From NCBI GenBank assembly GCA_937928165.1, contig CALFVT010000005.1:1-64000 (forward strand): DNA of 64,000 nt, written 5' to 3'. The notes beneath the pieces were generated by a model. That model did no database searches, was not told where the DNA came from, and saw only the letters and a list, made by a program, of their open reading frames with translations. The translations under genes and the position numbers were made by a program. The DNA is from an uncultured Caulobacterales bacterium. GTDB lineage: Bacteria; Pseudomonadota; Alphaproteobacteria; Caulobacterales; Maricaulaceae. This document shows positions 53,696-63,207 of the stretch, in pieces; positions within the stretch are counted from its first letter, which is position 1, and each line of letters opens with the position of its first letter.

Positions 53696-54907
53696 CTATC
53701 CAATCGGGAAGTTCTTAACCACATCCATCCCGTAAATGGGGGCGATTTTCATATGTTGCAAAGTGGGCAGGCTGTTGGCAGCTTTGAGCTTTGCGTAGCG
53801 AAGGGCTAGGCCTAAACCACCCGCTTCGTGAAACAGTTTGGCATTGCGGCGAGAGATTGCTTGGAGCTTTGATGCGCGGGGTTTTCGCGCCTGCTCATAA
53901 GCGTTTAGGGCGGGTTCAAAACAGGTGTTCGAGCTAGCGGCTTTTAAAATATGATGGGCGATCACCCACGCATCTTCTGTGGCCATGGCCGCTCCTTGGG
54001 CCATAAAGGGCAGCATGGGATGGGCGGCGTCCCCTAAAAGGGCGGCGCGGCCTTGGGTCCAATGGGGCAGGGGGGCGTGGTCAAATAGGCCCCATAAATA
54101 GGTCTCGGGCGTAGCGTCTATGATTTGCGTGACTGCTGCGTCCCATCCGTCAAAGGTGCGGCGCAGATTTGCGGGATCGCCCTTTAATGACCAGCTTTCT
54201 TCGGTCCAACCCCTGCGCTCCTCTACGGCGATGAAATTAATAAGCTCGCCGCCGCGAAGGTAATAGGCGACGAAATGACGGCTCGGCCCCATCCACACAT
54301 TTGCGGCCGGAGCCAGCAAGCCTTGCGGTACAGCGTTCGTAGGGAGGGTGCCGCGCCACGCAATTTGCCCCGTAAAGCGCGGGGCTGAATTGGGGTTTAT
54401 AATGGAGCGCAGCGCTGAACGGGTGCCGTCTGCGCCAATAAGCACATCCCCCGTAAACTCGCCGCAATCCGTAGTAAGCGTGATGCGGTCTTGGGTTTGA
54501 TGAAAGTTTTGTACCGTGGTTCCAAGGCGAAACGCAACGCCTGCCGCTTGGGCGGCGGTGATTAATATGCGTTGTAAATCGGCGCGGTGAATGTGGATAT
54601 AATCCTGCCCAAATGAGGCGCGGGCTGTGTCTTTAAGGTGTGTTTTAAGATGAATATCGCCGGTTTTATAATGGCGTAAAGCGGCATATTCAGGGGCGAA
54701 ACCAACGTTGCAAATATCTGCGTGAGTTCCGATTGCGGCGTGAACCTGCATAGCATTGGGGCTGAGCTGTAATCCTGCGCCGATTTCGCTTAAACGCGGC
54801 GCACGCTCAAACAGTTCAACATGACCGCCGTTTTGCGCAAGGATCATCGCCGCCGTTAGCCCGCCAATCCCGCCCCCTGCGATGAGGATGTGAGGCCGGG
54901 TGCTCAT
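53696..54907 (-). CDS. FAD-dependent aromatic-ring monooxygenase
   Basis: The 403-residue flavoprotein is of the group A hydroxylase family (salicylate hydroxylase / 6-hydroxynicotinate monooxygenase type). It shows GGGIGGLTAAM for FAD, the DG-type block LIGADGTRSALR and the second FAD block ALLGDAAHPMLPFMAQGAAMA. Its start overlaps the IclR gene stop by 4 bp, so the regulator and the enzyme are coupled. An aromatic acid substrate fits, and nitrilase products from the nearby cluster are one option, but the link is inference. Confidence 0.82.
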   Translation of the reverse strand: MSTRPHILIAGGGIGGLTAAMILAQNGGHVELFERAPRLSEIGAGLQLSPNAMQVHAAIGTHADICNVGFAPEYAALRHYKTGDIHLKTHLKDTARASFGQDYIHIHRADLQRILITAAQAAGVAFRLGTTVQNFHQTQDRITLTTDCGEFTGDVLIGADGTRSALRSIINPNSAPRFTGQIAWRGTLPTNAVPQGLLAPAANVWMGPSRHFVAYYLRGGELINFIAVEERRGWTEESWSLKGDPANLRRTFDGWDAAVTQIIDATPETYLWGLFDHAPLPHWTQGRAALLGDAAHPMLPFMAQGAAMATEDAWVIAHHILKAASSNTCFEPALNAYEQARKPRASKLQAISRRNAKLFHEAGGLGLALRYAKLKAANSLPTLQHMKIAPIYGMDVVKNFPIG

Positions 54908-55722
54908 GGCTGCGGCGGCGCGCCTAAAATCTGGGCTGTGATATCGCGGCTAAAGTCTGGCCGCAGGGCCAATAGCGCCGCGGCAATAGCGTCTTTCTTT
55001 TGGCCAATGGCTTGAGTCGTCCCAGCTGCGGCGAGGGCAAAGGTGAAAGACGGTTTACGGGACGGCAAGGAAATAGCCACCCCCGCCGTACCTTTCGCGT
55101 CGGGGCCTTCGGAAAAGGCAAAACCGTTTTGGCGGGTGAGCGCAATATGCTCCGGAGCCATTTCGGCGGTTTTACGCCAAAACAAATTCTCCGTTTCGCT
55201 GCGGGTGCGGCGAATTAATTTGCCAATATCGGCGTCCGTGTCATGGGCTAAAATCGCCCATCCCGTGGAGGCGCAGAGCAAAGGACGCAGCGAGCCCGTC
55301 TCCACATGCTCGCGGATTGTGCCCGGCATGGACTGAACAAAAATATATTGGGAATAAATGCCGTTGCGCATGGCCAGCACAAAGGTTTCTTCAAACTCGC
55401 GGCAAAGCGCTTGCATAATCTGCGTAAGCTTTGGCAGGGCCGCCGCATCTTCATCAATCCAGCCGCAAAGCATAGAGAGCCGTAAGGTCGGTGCATAATG
55501 ACGGGTCGATATTTTAATGACATAGCCTGATTCAACAAGGGATTTAACAAGGGCAGAAGCACTGGATTGGGGGATGTTTAAATTGGCGCTAATATCGCCA
55601 ATGCTGACGGGGGCCTGCACATCGGCGAAATATTCAAACAAGGCCAGGGTGCGAAAGGAGCTTTTTAATATGGCCTCCGTTTCATCAAGGCGCAGCATGC
55701 CGTGTTTATTATCTTGCCTCAT
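54904..55722 (-). CDS. IclR-family transcriptional regulator
   Basis: The 272-residue protein has an N-terminal winged helix (KSSFRTLALFEYFADVQAPVSIGDISANLNIPQSSASALVKSL, shown here only in part by its start ALFEYFAD and recognition helix PQSSASALVK) and the C-terminal IclR effector domain with GYAFS-like blocks (NGFAFSEG, GTAGVAISLPSR). It is the first gene of a two-gene operon with the FAD monooxygenase and lies divergent from the symporter gene at 55865. Such regulators usually control aromatic acid breakdown; the ligand is unknown. Confidence 0.88.
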   Translation of the reverse strand: MRQDNKHGMLRLDETEAILKSSFRTLALFEYFADVQAPVSIGDISANLNIPQSSASALVKSLVESGYVIKISTRHYAPTLRLSMLCGWIDEDAAALPKLTQIMQALCREFEETFVLAMRNGIYSQYIFVQSMPGTIREHVETGSLRPLLCASTGWAILAHDTDADIGKLIRRTRSETENLFWRKTAEMAPEHIALTRQNGFAFSEGPDAKGTAGVAISLPSRKPSFTFALAAAGTTQAIGQKKDAIAAALLALRPDFSRDITAQILGAPPQP

Positions 55723-55864
55723 GACAGCCTAGCTAGCGCTCTTGGGCGGCTCTATCAAGGGATAAGACCGAAACGGAGCGGGTGCGTGATTATTTACCTG
55801 ACTTACCCTGTAAAGCGCGGTAAGCTTTTGAGGTAATGATAAAATCTTAGGCTTTGGGGAAATA

Positions 55865-57283
55865 ATGTCTTCCACGACAACTGTTCTTATAACGCTGATT
55901 GCGTATAAAATTATCCTGTTAGCTATTGGGTTTTGGGCCTCAAAACGGGTTAAGACGGAGACGGACTTCTTCTTGGCGGGACAAGGGGACGGCGGCGGCC
56001 TTGGGGCGTGGACGGCGGGGCTGTCCTATGCGGCGTCGACAAGTTCGGCTTGGGTGCTGCTCGGGTTTACGGGGGCGGTTTTTACCCAAGGGATGATTGC
56101 CTTATGGCTCGTGCCGGGCATTTTTGGCGGCTATTTAATGACGTGGCTGGTTATGGGGCCAAAGCTGAATGCACAAACGATAGCCAAGGGGCATATAACG
56201 ATTGTTGATTTTATCACGGCGGATATGGACCCGCTCTGGAAGCGGCGCATTGGTATTATGTGCGCGCTAATGATTTTGTTTTGCTTCGTCTTTTACATTA
56301 GTTCTCAATTCCAAGCGGCGGGTAATGCGCTGACAGAAGTTTTTGGATTAAGCCTTGTTAAGTCGATCGTGCTCGGCGCGGTGGTAATCGTGGCCTATTG
56401 CTTGCTCGGCGGATTTTGGGCAGCGAGTATTACAGATGCGTTTCAAGCGGCCGTCATGGTGCTGGCCTGCGTGATTGTGCCCATGGCTGCCGTGAGCGCG
56501 GCGGGGGGTGTGGGGAGCATCATCGATACGCTTCATGCTAATGAGGCGCAGAGTTTTTTTAGCTTCACGGGCGAGGCAGTGGGCATGGCGGGGGTCGGCG
56601 CGGCGATGGGGTTATTCGGGACTGGACTTGGCGCGCTGGGACAGCCGCAACTTCTTAACCGGATTATGGCCGTGAAATCCGGTGCAGAGCGGCGCAAGGG
56701 CGCGGCGATTACGATTGGCTGGGGCGTTGTGATTTATACAGGGCTTGTATTTCTAGCCTTTGCAGGACGGGCTATGCAGCTTGATACGGGCGGGGAGAGC
56801 CTGTTTTTTGCGGCGGCGCAAGCTTATCTGCCGGCGGTGATTGCGGGCATCGTCGTGGCGGCGGTGTTATCGGCGGTGATGTCGACGGTGGATAGTCTCT
56901 TGCTTGCGGCGGCTTCGGCGATATCTCATGATATGGGGGTGAATTATAATACGCCGCAGCAGGCTTTATTCTTTGGCCGCCTCGCTATGGTCGGCGTCGC
57001 AGTTTTGGCAGTGTTGATGACGCTCTTTTTACCTAAAGATATTTTCTCTCGAGTTTTATTTAGCTGGGTCGCCCTTGGCGCGGCTTTTGGCCCTGTGATT
57101 TTGACCAAATGTCTGGGCTGGCGCGTGAGCGGGGTTTATGTTTTTGCGGCGATTCTGGCCGGGTTTTTCGCAGCCGTGATTTGTGCAAATATGTCTGGCA
57201 CAACTTTTGATGTGATTGAGAAATGGGGCTCTTGGACGCTAGGACTTGTTATTTTAAGCTTAGGCCGCGCGCGCTTAACATAG
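55865..57283 (+). CDS. Sodium/solute symporter (SSS family)
   Basis: This 472-residue membrane protein has about 13 helices and the LeuT-type SSS features: FFLAGQGDGGGLGAWTAGLSYAASTSSAW near the N-terminus (proline/pantothenate branch pattern), ALGQPQLLNRIMAVKSG, and a C-terminal Na+-site helix with STVDSLLLAAAS. It would import an organic acid or an amino acid with Na+. It lies between the IclR operon and an AraC gene, whose end it overlaps by 9 bp, head to tail with nothing else on the plus strand. Confidence 0.88.
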   Translation: MSSTTTVLITLIAYKIILLAIGFWASKRVKTETDFFLAGQGDGGGLGAWTAGLSYAASTSSAWVLLGFTGAVFTQGMIALWLVPGIFGGYLMTWLVMGPKLNAQTIAKGHITIVDFITADMDPLWKRRIGIMCALMILFCFVFYISSQFQAAGNALTEVFGLSLVKSIVLGAVVIVAYCLLGGFWAASITDAFQAAVMVLACVIVPMAAVSAAGGVGSIIDTLHANEAQSFFSFTGEAVGMAGVGAAMGLFGTGLGALGQPQLLNRIMAVKSGAERRKGAAITIGWGVVIYTGLVFLAFAGRAMQLDTGGESLFFAAAQAYLPAVIAGIVVAAVLSAVMSTVDSLLLAAASAISHDMGVNYNTPQQALFFGRLAMVGVAVLAVLMTLFLPKDIFSRVLFSWVALGAAFGPVILTKCLGWRVSGVYVFAAILAGFFAAVICANMSGTTFDVIEKWGSWTLGLVILSLGRARLT

Positions 57284-58231
57284 GTTTTGGCGCAGGGTGC
57301 GGGGGGACAGCCCATATTTAGATTTAAAACTGCGGCTGAAATGGGCGGTGTCATTAAACCCCCACGCAAAACAAATCTCAGAAATACTACGGTGAGATAA
57401 CAGCGGGTTGGTCAAGTCAATATGGGCCGATTTTAACCGCTCATTCCAAATAAACCGGCTAGGGGTGATGCCTTCCAACTCAAAGAGATTATGTAAATAG
57501 CGTTCTGAAATATTTTGCGCCTCCGCGAGGCCCGATAAATTTAACTGCGGGTTACGCAAATGTTTTTTGATATAATGTTTTACCCGTAAAAGTTGGGTCT
57601 CTTTATTGCGCGGCGCGCGCTCATGTTGACTGGTGGCATCTCGAATAGCATCGGTTAAAAGTGAGATGAAGGTTTCCGATAGACGCGATTGGGCTTTCTC
57701 ATCCAGCGTATTGGCTTGATCAAAAAGTGATTGCGCAAATTGCGTCATAACTTGGCTTAAACCTGCGCCGCCTTCATAATGCAGCGCCGTGAAGGCTTCG
57801 GGCGTTTGGAGATGTTTTTTAAATTCGGCGCGGGGGACTTTGACAACAAGCTGGGAGAGGCGGCTATCAAAATGCAAATGATACGGCATGGTGGAATCGT
57901 AAATCGTGAAATCACCGGCCTTTAAGACAACGTCCCGGTCAAGCTGGCGAATAACCGATTGCCCCGAGGTTTGTATGCTGACGATGAAGTCATCACTGCC
58001 AGATTTTAAAATACTATTATCCGTGCGAAACACATCATAGGCGTCGGTTGTAATGGTGGAAATGCCGAGCTCCCCCAGCGAGCGGGCGCGGAGTTCCCCG
58101 AAAAAGTTATCTGTGGACATGCCGCCGCAATCAAGCTCAACAAAAGTCTCGCTGATGAATTGCCGCCATAACTGCGCGCGTTTTGCGCCAATAAGCTTTT
58201 TTGTCGTGTAAAATTTATCCATCCTACTCAC
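57275..58231 (-). CDS. AraC-family regulator (cluster regulator candidate)
   Basis: The 318-residue regulator has an N-terminal sensor domain of the AraC_binding_2 type (FVELDCGGMSTDNFFGELRARS..; YDSTMPYHLHF) and a C-terminal double helix-turn-helix (LSGLAEAQNISERYLHNLFE; SISEICFAWGFNDTAHFSRSFKSKYG). It is transcribed away from the aldoxime dehydratase gene, from a 135-bp shared region. That position is typical of the controller of the catabolic operon. Such NitR/AraC-type proteins often respond to nitriles or oximes in other bacteria, but the inducer here is only inferred. Confidence 0.85.
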   Translation of the reverse strand: MSRMDKFYTTKKLIGAKRAQLWRQFISETFVELDCGGMSTDNFFGELRARSLGELGISTITTDAYDVFRTDNSILKSGSDDFIVSIQTSGQSVIRQLDRDVVLKAGDFTIYDSTMPYHLHFDSRLSQLVVKVPRAEFKKHLQTPEAFTALHYEGGAGLSQVMTQFAQSLFDQANTLDEKAQSRLSETFISLLTDAIRDATSQHERAPRNKETQLLRVKHYIKKHLRNPQLNLSGLAEAQNISERYLHNLFELEGITPSRFIWNERLKSAHIDLTNPLLSHRSISEICFAWGFNDTAHFSRSFKSKYGLSPRTLRQNLC

Positions 58232-58366
58232 CCTGTCTGGTGATTATGACCGCATTAGTGGCGCTTTGTGCAGTTTCAGTCAAGTTTTTGTGCGGCTTTA
58301 ATCAGGACGCTATCTGTTAACATGTTAATTACTTCTCAAAAATAAATAAACAAGCGGGAGGCGGTC

Positions 58367-59392
58367 ATGAACCAAGATGACGTGGTTAGTATTAAAAAAT
58401 GCCCTATGCATATGGCGGAGGATTGGACACCGCCGGTTCCGGCGTGGAGTTCTGATGTTAAAGCAGGCTCTCGTGCGGAAGTCCTTTATGTCGGCCTTCA
58501 AAACCCAAGCTCCCAAGCTCTTGAAACATTGAATAAGATTATGGCGTCAGTACCACCGCAGCGCTGTGATCTGGCTATGTTCACTGACCGCGCGGGTCAT
58601 AAAAACTATACTATGATCGCCTATTTTGAAAATTCAGCGCAGCATGTGCAGTGGGAGGATGCGAGCGGGTTCTCGGCGTGGTGGGATGATGATGCGCATC
58701 TTACAGCGGATTATGGCCTGTGGATGGAGCGTTATGCCTTTGCGCCTGGGCAGTTCGAAACCTTAATATCATCCCCTGATGGCCGCGAGGGTATTGCCCG
58801 CCAATTCGAAGACAGCGTCGGTCCTATCCGCGAGCATGGCTATTGGGGCGGGATGGAAGACCGTATTCCCAATTCAAAGCCGGGGGCCTTTGATCCGGTA
58901 TTTGATAATATGCCGCCCGTTCAGACAGAAGACACGCGCGGAAAACGGATTGTTTTAAAAGGGCCTAAAAATCTCTGCCTGATCCGCTCTGGCCAAGACT
59001 TTACATCGGTGAAAGCCGATGAGCTTGCGGAGTATAATAAAGATATTGAGCCGCATTTATCAGCGGGCCTTAAGTTTTTGGGTGATAATCCCGGGACAGG
59101 CTGTTTTGATAGCCGCTATATGACCCACTGCGATGCGCAGGGGCGAAAGCTCGGCAAAACCTTTGGTATGCAAGTCTTTTTATCAATCTCTCACCTTCAA
59201 AAATGGGCGCAATTTCACCCGACACATTTGGCTATTTTTAATAGTTTTCAAAACATGGCCATGCAGCGCGAAGGCCAGTTCGATCTGCGCCTTTGGCATG
59301 AGGTCGCCGTCATGGATGAGGGGGATAGCTACGCCGAATATATTAATTGTGATCCGATGACCGGATTATTGCCCTTTGCTCACGCACTTTAG
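58367..59392 (+). CDS. oxd: Heme-containing aldoxime dehydratase
   Basis: Aldoxime dehydratases turn R-CH=NOH into the nitrile. The 341-residue protein fits the OxdA family: an N-terminal domain starting CPMHMAEDWTPPVPAW, the ferredoxin-like halves, RHR-like positions around FMDRAGHKNYTM, and a C-terminal end THLAIFNSF and RLWHEVAVM that contain the heme axial and catalytic histidines of the family. Length is normal. It heads the operon with the nitrilase 26 bp downstream. The real substrate, alkyl or aryl aldoxime, is not determined by the sequence. Confidence 0.9.
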   Translation: MNQDDVVSIKKCPMHMAEDWTPPVPAWSSDVKAGSRAEVLYVGLQNPSSQALETLNKIMASVPPQRCDLAMFTDRAGHKNYTMIAYFENSAQHVQWEDASGFSAWWDDDAHLTADYGLWMERYAFAPGQFETLISSPDGREGIARQFEDSVGPIREHGYWGGMEDRIPNSKPGAFDPVFDNMPPVQTEDTRGKRIVLKGPKNLCLIRSGQDFTSVKADELAEYNKDIEPHLSAGLKFLGDNPGTGCFDSRYMTHCDAQGRKLGKTFGMQVFLSISHLQKWAQFHPTHLAIFNSFQNMAMQREGQFDLRLWHEVAVMDEGDSYAEYINCDPMTGLLPFAHAL

Positions 59393-59418
59393 ACCTATTT
59401 TAAAAGGATACCTCCCTT

Positions 59419-60432
59419 ATGCCTAATCCTGCACCATTTAAGGTCGCCGCCGTGCAGGCCGCGCCAGTCTTCATGGACCTTCAAGGGACTGTGAAAAAGA
59501 CCATAAAAATTATTGAAGAGGCCGCGAAGGGCGGCGCTAAACTCGTCAATTTTGCCGAGACATGGATTCCGGGCTATCCGCTTTGGGCCTGGGTTGGCCC
59601 TGTCGCCAATAGCATGATGTCGGTCATCCCTTACAATGAAAACTCACTTGAAGTTGATTCAGATGAATTTCGCGCCATACAAGCGGCAGCCCGCAAACAT
59701 GATATTTATGTCTGTTTTGGCTTTAGTGAGCGGCACCGCGGTACGCTTTATATTGCCCAGGCCCTGATTAATAATCTCGGCGAGATTGTCTTTACCCGCC
59801 GCAAGCTTAAACCCACTCATGTGGAGCGCACGATTTTTGGCAATGGGGATGGCTCTGATTTCCAAGTTGCGCAGACAGAACTCGGGAATATCGGCGCGCT
59901 TGCCTGTTGGGAACATGTGCAGCCTTTGTCTAAATATGTGATGTTCAGCGATAATGAACAAATCCACTGCGCCGCTTGGCCGTTCCTGAGCATGTATAAA
60001 GGCATTGCCTATTCCCTCGGCGCAGAAATCAATATGGCCGCTAGCGCCGTTTACGCCCTTGAAGGCCAATGCTTCGTGCTCGCCTCCGATATGGTGATTA
60101 CCCAAGAGATTATGGATGCGGTGTGCAAAACCGATGAGCAGCGCGCCCTTATGCAGCTCGGCGGGGGATGTTCAAAAATTTTCGGCCCTGACGGGTCGCA
60201 AATTTCAAAAGACTTGCCGGAGAATGAAGAAGGCCTTGTCTATGCAGAGATTGACCTGAATATGATTCATATTGCCCGGGCCGCTGCCGACCCGGCGGGA
60301 CATTATTCTCGCCCCGATGTGGTGCAGCTTTTGCTCGACCGCACGAAACGCACCCCCGTGGTTGAAAAGCCGCTCTCACAAACACAGCCCATTCAAAATG
60401 ATGATGATCCATCATCCAATACAGCCGATTAG
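59419..60432 (+). CDS. nit: Nitrilase
   Basis: The nitrilase hydrolyses the nitrile to carboxylic acid and ammonia. The 337-residue protein has the catalytic triad of true nitrilases: Glu47 in FAETWIPGYP, Lys131 in RRKLKPTHVE and Cys163 in ALACWEHVQPL. The WIPGYP and ACWEH blocks separate it from amidases and cyanide hydratases. It follows the aldoxime dehydratase with 26 bp between and precedes the TonB receptor by 16 bp. The aldoxime dehydratase plus nitrilase pair is the known aldoxime-nitrile route. Confidence 0.95.
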   Translation: MPNPAPFKVAAVQAAPVFMDLQGTVKKTIKIIEEAAKGGAKLVNFAETWIPGYPLWAWVGPVANSMMSVIPYNENSLEVDSDEFRAIQAAARKHDIYVCFGFSERHRGTLYIAQALINNLGEIVFTRRKLKPTHVERTIFGNGDGSDFQVAQTELGNIGALACWEHVQPLSKYVMFSDNEQIHCAAWPFLSMYKGIAYSLGAEINMAASAVYALEGQCFVLASDMVITQEIMDAVCKTDEQRALMQLGGGCSKIFGPDGSQISKDLPENEEGLVYAEIDLNMIHIARAAADPAGHYSRPDVVQLLLDRTKRTPVVEKPLSQTQPIQNDDDPSSNTAD

Positions 60433-60448
60433 ATATAAAGGGATACTC

Positions 60449-62782
60449 ATGAAAAATTCTATTAAACGACTTAACGCTTCCATTCTTGTTATGGCTATGG
60501 CCGCCCCGGCACTCGCGCAAGATACGCTGGACGAAATTATTGTGACGGCGACCAAACGTGCTACGGGCCTGCAAGATACGCCCATTGCGATTACGGCCGT
60601 GTCAGCGGCCAAACTCGAAAAGCAAAATGTTGATGATATTTCTGAAATAGCGAGTTTCACGCCGAACCTAACTTTTGACACAACGGCGCCGGTGTCGGGA
60701 CTTTCCTCCGGCGCGATTGTGTTTATTCGCGGTGTTGGCCAAACGGATTTCCAGCTAACAACTGATCCGGGCGTTGGAACCTATGTTGACGGCGTGTATG
60801 CTTCGCGCTCGGCGGGAGGGGTTTTAGACGTGCTTGATCTTGAACGGGTTGAAGTGCTGCGCGGCCCGCAAGGCACGCTCTTTGGGCGTAATACTATTGG
60901 CGGCGCGATTAGCCTGATTAGTAAACGTCCGAGTTCTGAATTTGGCGGTACGGCCTCCATCACAACCGGGAGCCGCGACAGATTCGATCTGGCGGGGACT
61001 TTGAACGTTCCGATTACAGATACGCTGCGCACTCGTGTGTCGGTCTCGATTAAAAACCAAGACGGTTATGTGGACGGGCTTTTGGATGACCGGGCGCTAG
61101 GAGATGTGAACCGGGATTCTATCCGCGCCGTGGCGGAATGGGAGCCCACAGATAATTTCATTGCAACCTTGGCCGTGGATGCGGGGCAAGTGGATGAAGA
61201 AAATGCCGCTAGCCGCCTTGTCGGCATTACCGTAGCTGCGCCGGGGTCTCCAACAGCGACGGATTTTATCTTTAACAGGGGGACTGGCGGGGTTGATACT
61301 GTGACGCGCGCCAATGTGCCCGGGCCGCCGACTTTGACCTTTTTACAAAATGTCGGGCCAACGGGCGTGTTTGATCAGCAGTTTATTCCTTCTGACCTGG
61401 ATTCGACTTTTGCGACCGGGCCAAACGGAACAGAGCTTGATAACTTCGGCGCGTCTTTAACGCTGGAATATAAAACGCCCTTTGCTGATTTTAAATCAAT
61501 TACGGCTTACCGTGATACAACAGGGCAATTTGCCCGCGATGCGGACGGCTCACCTTTGGCTGTGACCCATACCAATAATTTCAACTATGACCATGAGCAA
61601 TTCTCCCAAGAAATCCAAGCCACAGGCGAGGCCATAGATGGTGCGTTTAAATGGGTTGTTGGCGGTTATTACTTTAGCGAGACGGGGAATGACGAACTTG
61701 TTGTGACTTTGCCGTTATTATTTGGGAATGTGAATAATTTCACCTTTGTTGATAATGAAAGCATCGCCGGTTATGTACAGGGCACATATGACGTCACGGA
61801 ATCTTTCTCTTTGACAGGCGGCATTCGCTATACTGAAGACGATAAGACCTATTCTGTGCCCGTTAACGGCGCAGCGATCTTAAACGGGCCTGCCGGCGTC
61901 TTTGGCCCTGCAGGGTCTTTCACGCCGTTCTTTGCCCCGGGTGATAATAATGAAACCTTTGATGATGTGTCTTATAAAATTGGTGCAGATTACGAAGTCG
62001 GCTCGGCGCTTTTTTATGGCTCCTTCTCAACTGGGTTTAAATCAGGCGGGTTTAATACACGTTACCTCGTTCCGCTCTTTGCCGATCCGGCGCAAGGCCC
62101 TGCCGGCGGGTTTTTACCCCCCGTCTCATTTGACCCTGAAACCCTTGAGACCTTCGAAGTTGGTCTGAAATGGCAAAGCAGTAATAACCGCATTCGCACA
62201 AATATTGCGGCCTTTACCTCTGACTATGAAGATATTCAGCTTGTGGTGTCTGAAAATGGTGCGCCGCTCACCCGTAATGCGGGGAGTGCGCGGATTAACG
62301 GGATTGAGGCCGAATTTACAGCTATTGTCACACGCGGCCTAGAGCTTGCGGTCGCGACGGGCTTTACCGATGCGGATTATACCGAAGTGCAGGCGCTTGA
62401 TCCGGCGCAAAATGCAATCTCGCAAGTGCAGCTTAATAATGATCTGCCCAACACGCCGAAATTCACCCTCTCAACCGCCATTGATTATGAATATAACCTC
62501 GGCGTAGGTGATGTATTCTTACATGCTGATTGGGCTCATAAAAGCTCGATTGAGAATGACGCGGCCAATTCCTTCTTCCTCTCCGAAGGGGCGACAGATG
62601 TGTTTAATGCCTCAATCACCTATTCCCATAATGACGGCGCTTGGTCGATTGTCGGCTTTGTCGATAATTTTACTGATGAACGCTTTATCACCTCGGGGGA
62701 TTCAAACTTTGGTATTGGCTTCCATGAAGCCAATTTCAACCGCCCGCGTGAATGGGGCGTAAAGCTTAAAACGCAGTTTTAA
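60449..62782 (+). CDS. TonB-dependent receptor of the aldoxime-nitrilase operon
   Basis: This 777-residue receptor follows nitrilase by 16 bp and has its own ribosome site (AAAGGGA) before the ATG at 60449. It has a signal peptide (about 1-26, ending LAQ), a TonB box DEIIVTATKR, a plug with ITAVSAAKLEKQ, FIRGVGQTDF and the block LERVEVLRGPQGTLFGRNTIGGA, and a 22-strand barrel ending GVKLKTQF. It looks like a FecA/SusC-free 'iron complex' plug, but its operon place says that its ligand is probably an aldoxime, nitrile or an aromatic relative, not iron. Substrate is unproved. Confidence 0.88.
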   Translation: MKNSIKRLNASILVMAMAAPALAQDTLDEIIVTATKRATGLQDTPIAITAVSAAKLEKQNVDDISEIASFTPNLTFDTTAPVSGLSSGAIVFIRGVGQTDFQLTTDPGVGTYVDGVYASRSAGGVLDVLDLERVEVLRGPQGTLFGRNTIGGAISLISKRPSSEFGGTASITTGSRDRFDLAGTLNVPITDTLRTRVSVSIKNQDGYVDGLLDDRALGDVNRDSIRAVAEWEPTDNFIATLAVDAGQVDEENAASRLVGITVAAPGSPTATDFIFNRGTGGVDTVTRANVPGPPTLTFLQNVGPTGVFDQQFIPSDLDSTFATGPNGTELDNFGASLTLEYKTPFADFKSITAYRDTTGQFARDADGSPLAVTHTNNFNYDHEQFSQEIQATGEAIDGAFKWVVGGYYFSETGNDELVVTLPLLFGNVNNFTFVDNESIAGYVQGTYDVTESFSLTGGIRYTEDDKTYSVPVNGAAILNGPAGVFGPAGSFTPFFAPGDNNETFDDVSYKIGADYEVGSALFYGSFSTGFKSGGFNTRYLVPLFADPAQGPAGGFLPPVSFDPETLETFEVGLKWQSSNNRIRTNIAAFTSDYEDIQLVVSENGAPLTRNAGSARINGIEAEFTAIVTRGLELAVATGFTDADYTEVQALDPAQNAISQVQLNNDLPNTPKFTLSTAIDYEYNLGVGDVFLHADWAHKSSIENDAANSFFLSEGATDVFNASITYSHNDGAWSIVGFVDNFTDERFITSGDSNFGIGFHEANFNRPREWGVKLKTQF

Positions 62783-62834
62783 CTTTAATAAAATTTCCTC
62801 CCCCCCAAAAAAAGCAAAGCGGCTGATATATTCA

Positions 62835-63197
62835 GCCGCTCAGACGGCTGACTAACCCTGCCTTAATTGAGGCGGGGTTTTGTTTGTTAGGGTGTTGTAT
62901 ATTTTTAATCGCTAAGAATGAGGCTGCGGCATGGTTTGCGGTATGGTTTGGGCGGTGGTGGCGAGCAGACACGGCTCTTTCATATGTATAAGGCCCCGAT
63001 AATGGGCATACTGATGACCATGGAGTTGTTGAGCGTCGGCGAAGGAGGGTTCAATGGTTTCTTTACGGCGCTTCTAGATGGTTTGCTCCACAATCCGTGA
63101 GGGGGTGGCGCCAAACTTTCAAGCGTCACAATCCTTAAAGCCGTCTGTTGGGGGTAAGGCTTGCGTAATTTAGCCCATTGAATCAAAAATCCCCGCG
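62835..63197 (-). pseudogene. Decayed IS1182-family transposase 3' fragment (copy 2)
   Basis: Nearly identical to 1547-1908 in the same orientation, including KRRKETIEPSFAD-type coding on the minus strand and the hairpin terminator CCCTGCC...GGCGGGG (about 62852-62880). It lies between the TonB receptor and the channel-like gene. After its end, about 50 bp match the last codons and terminator of the arsC-like gene at 1497-1545. Confidence 0.7.
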
Positions 63198-63207
63198 AAA
63201 AGCGAAG

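Noticed and set aside
60272-60448. Upstream extension of the second TonB receptor (59 extra residues)
   Set aside because: It overlaps the nitrilase gene in another frame and lacks signal-peptide character. The ATG at 60449 has a good ribosome site and a normal signal peptide.
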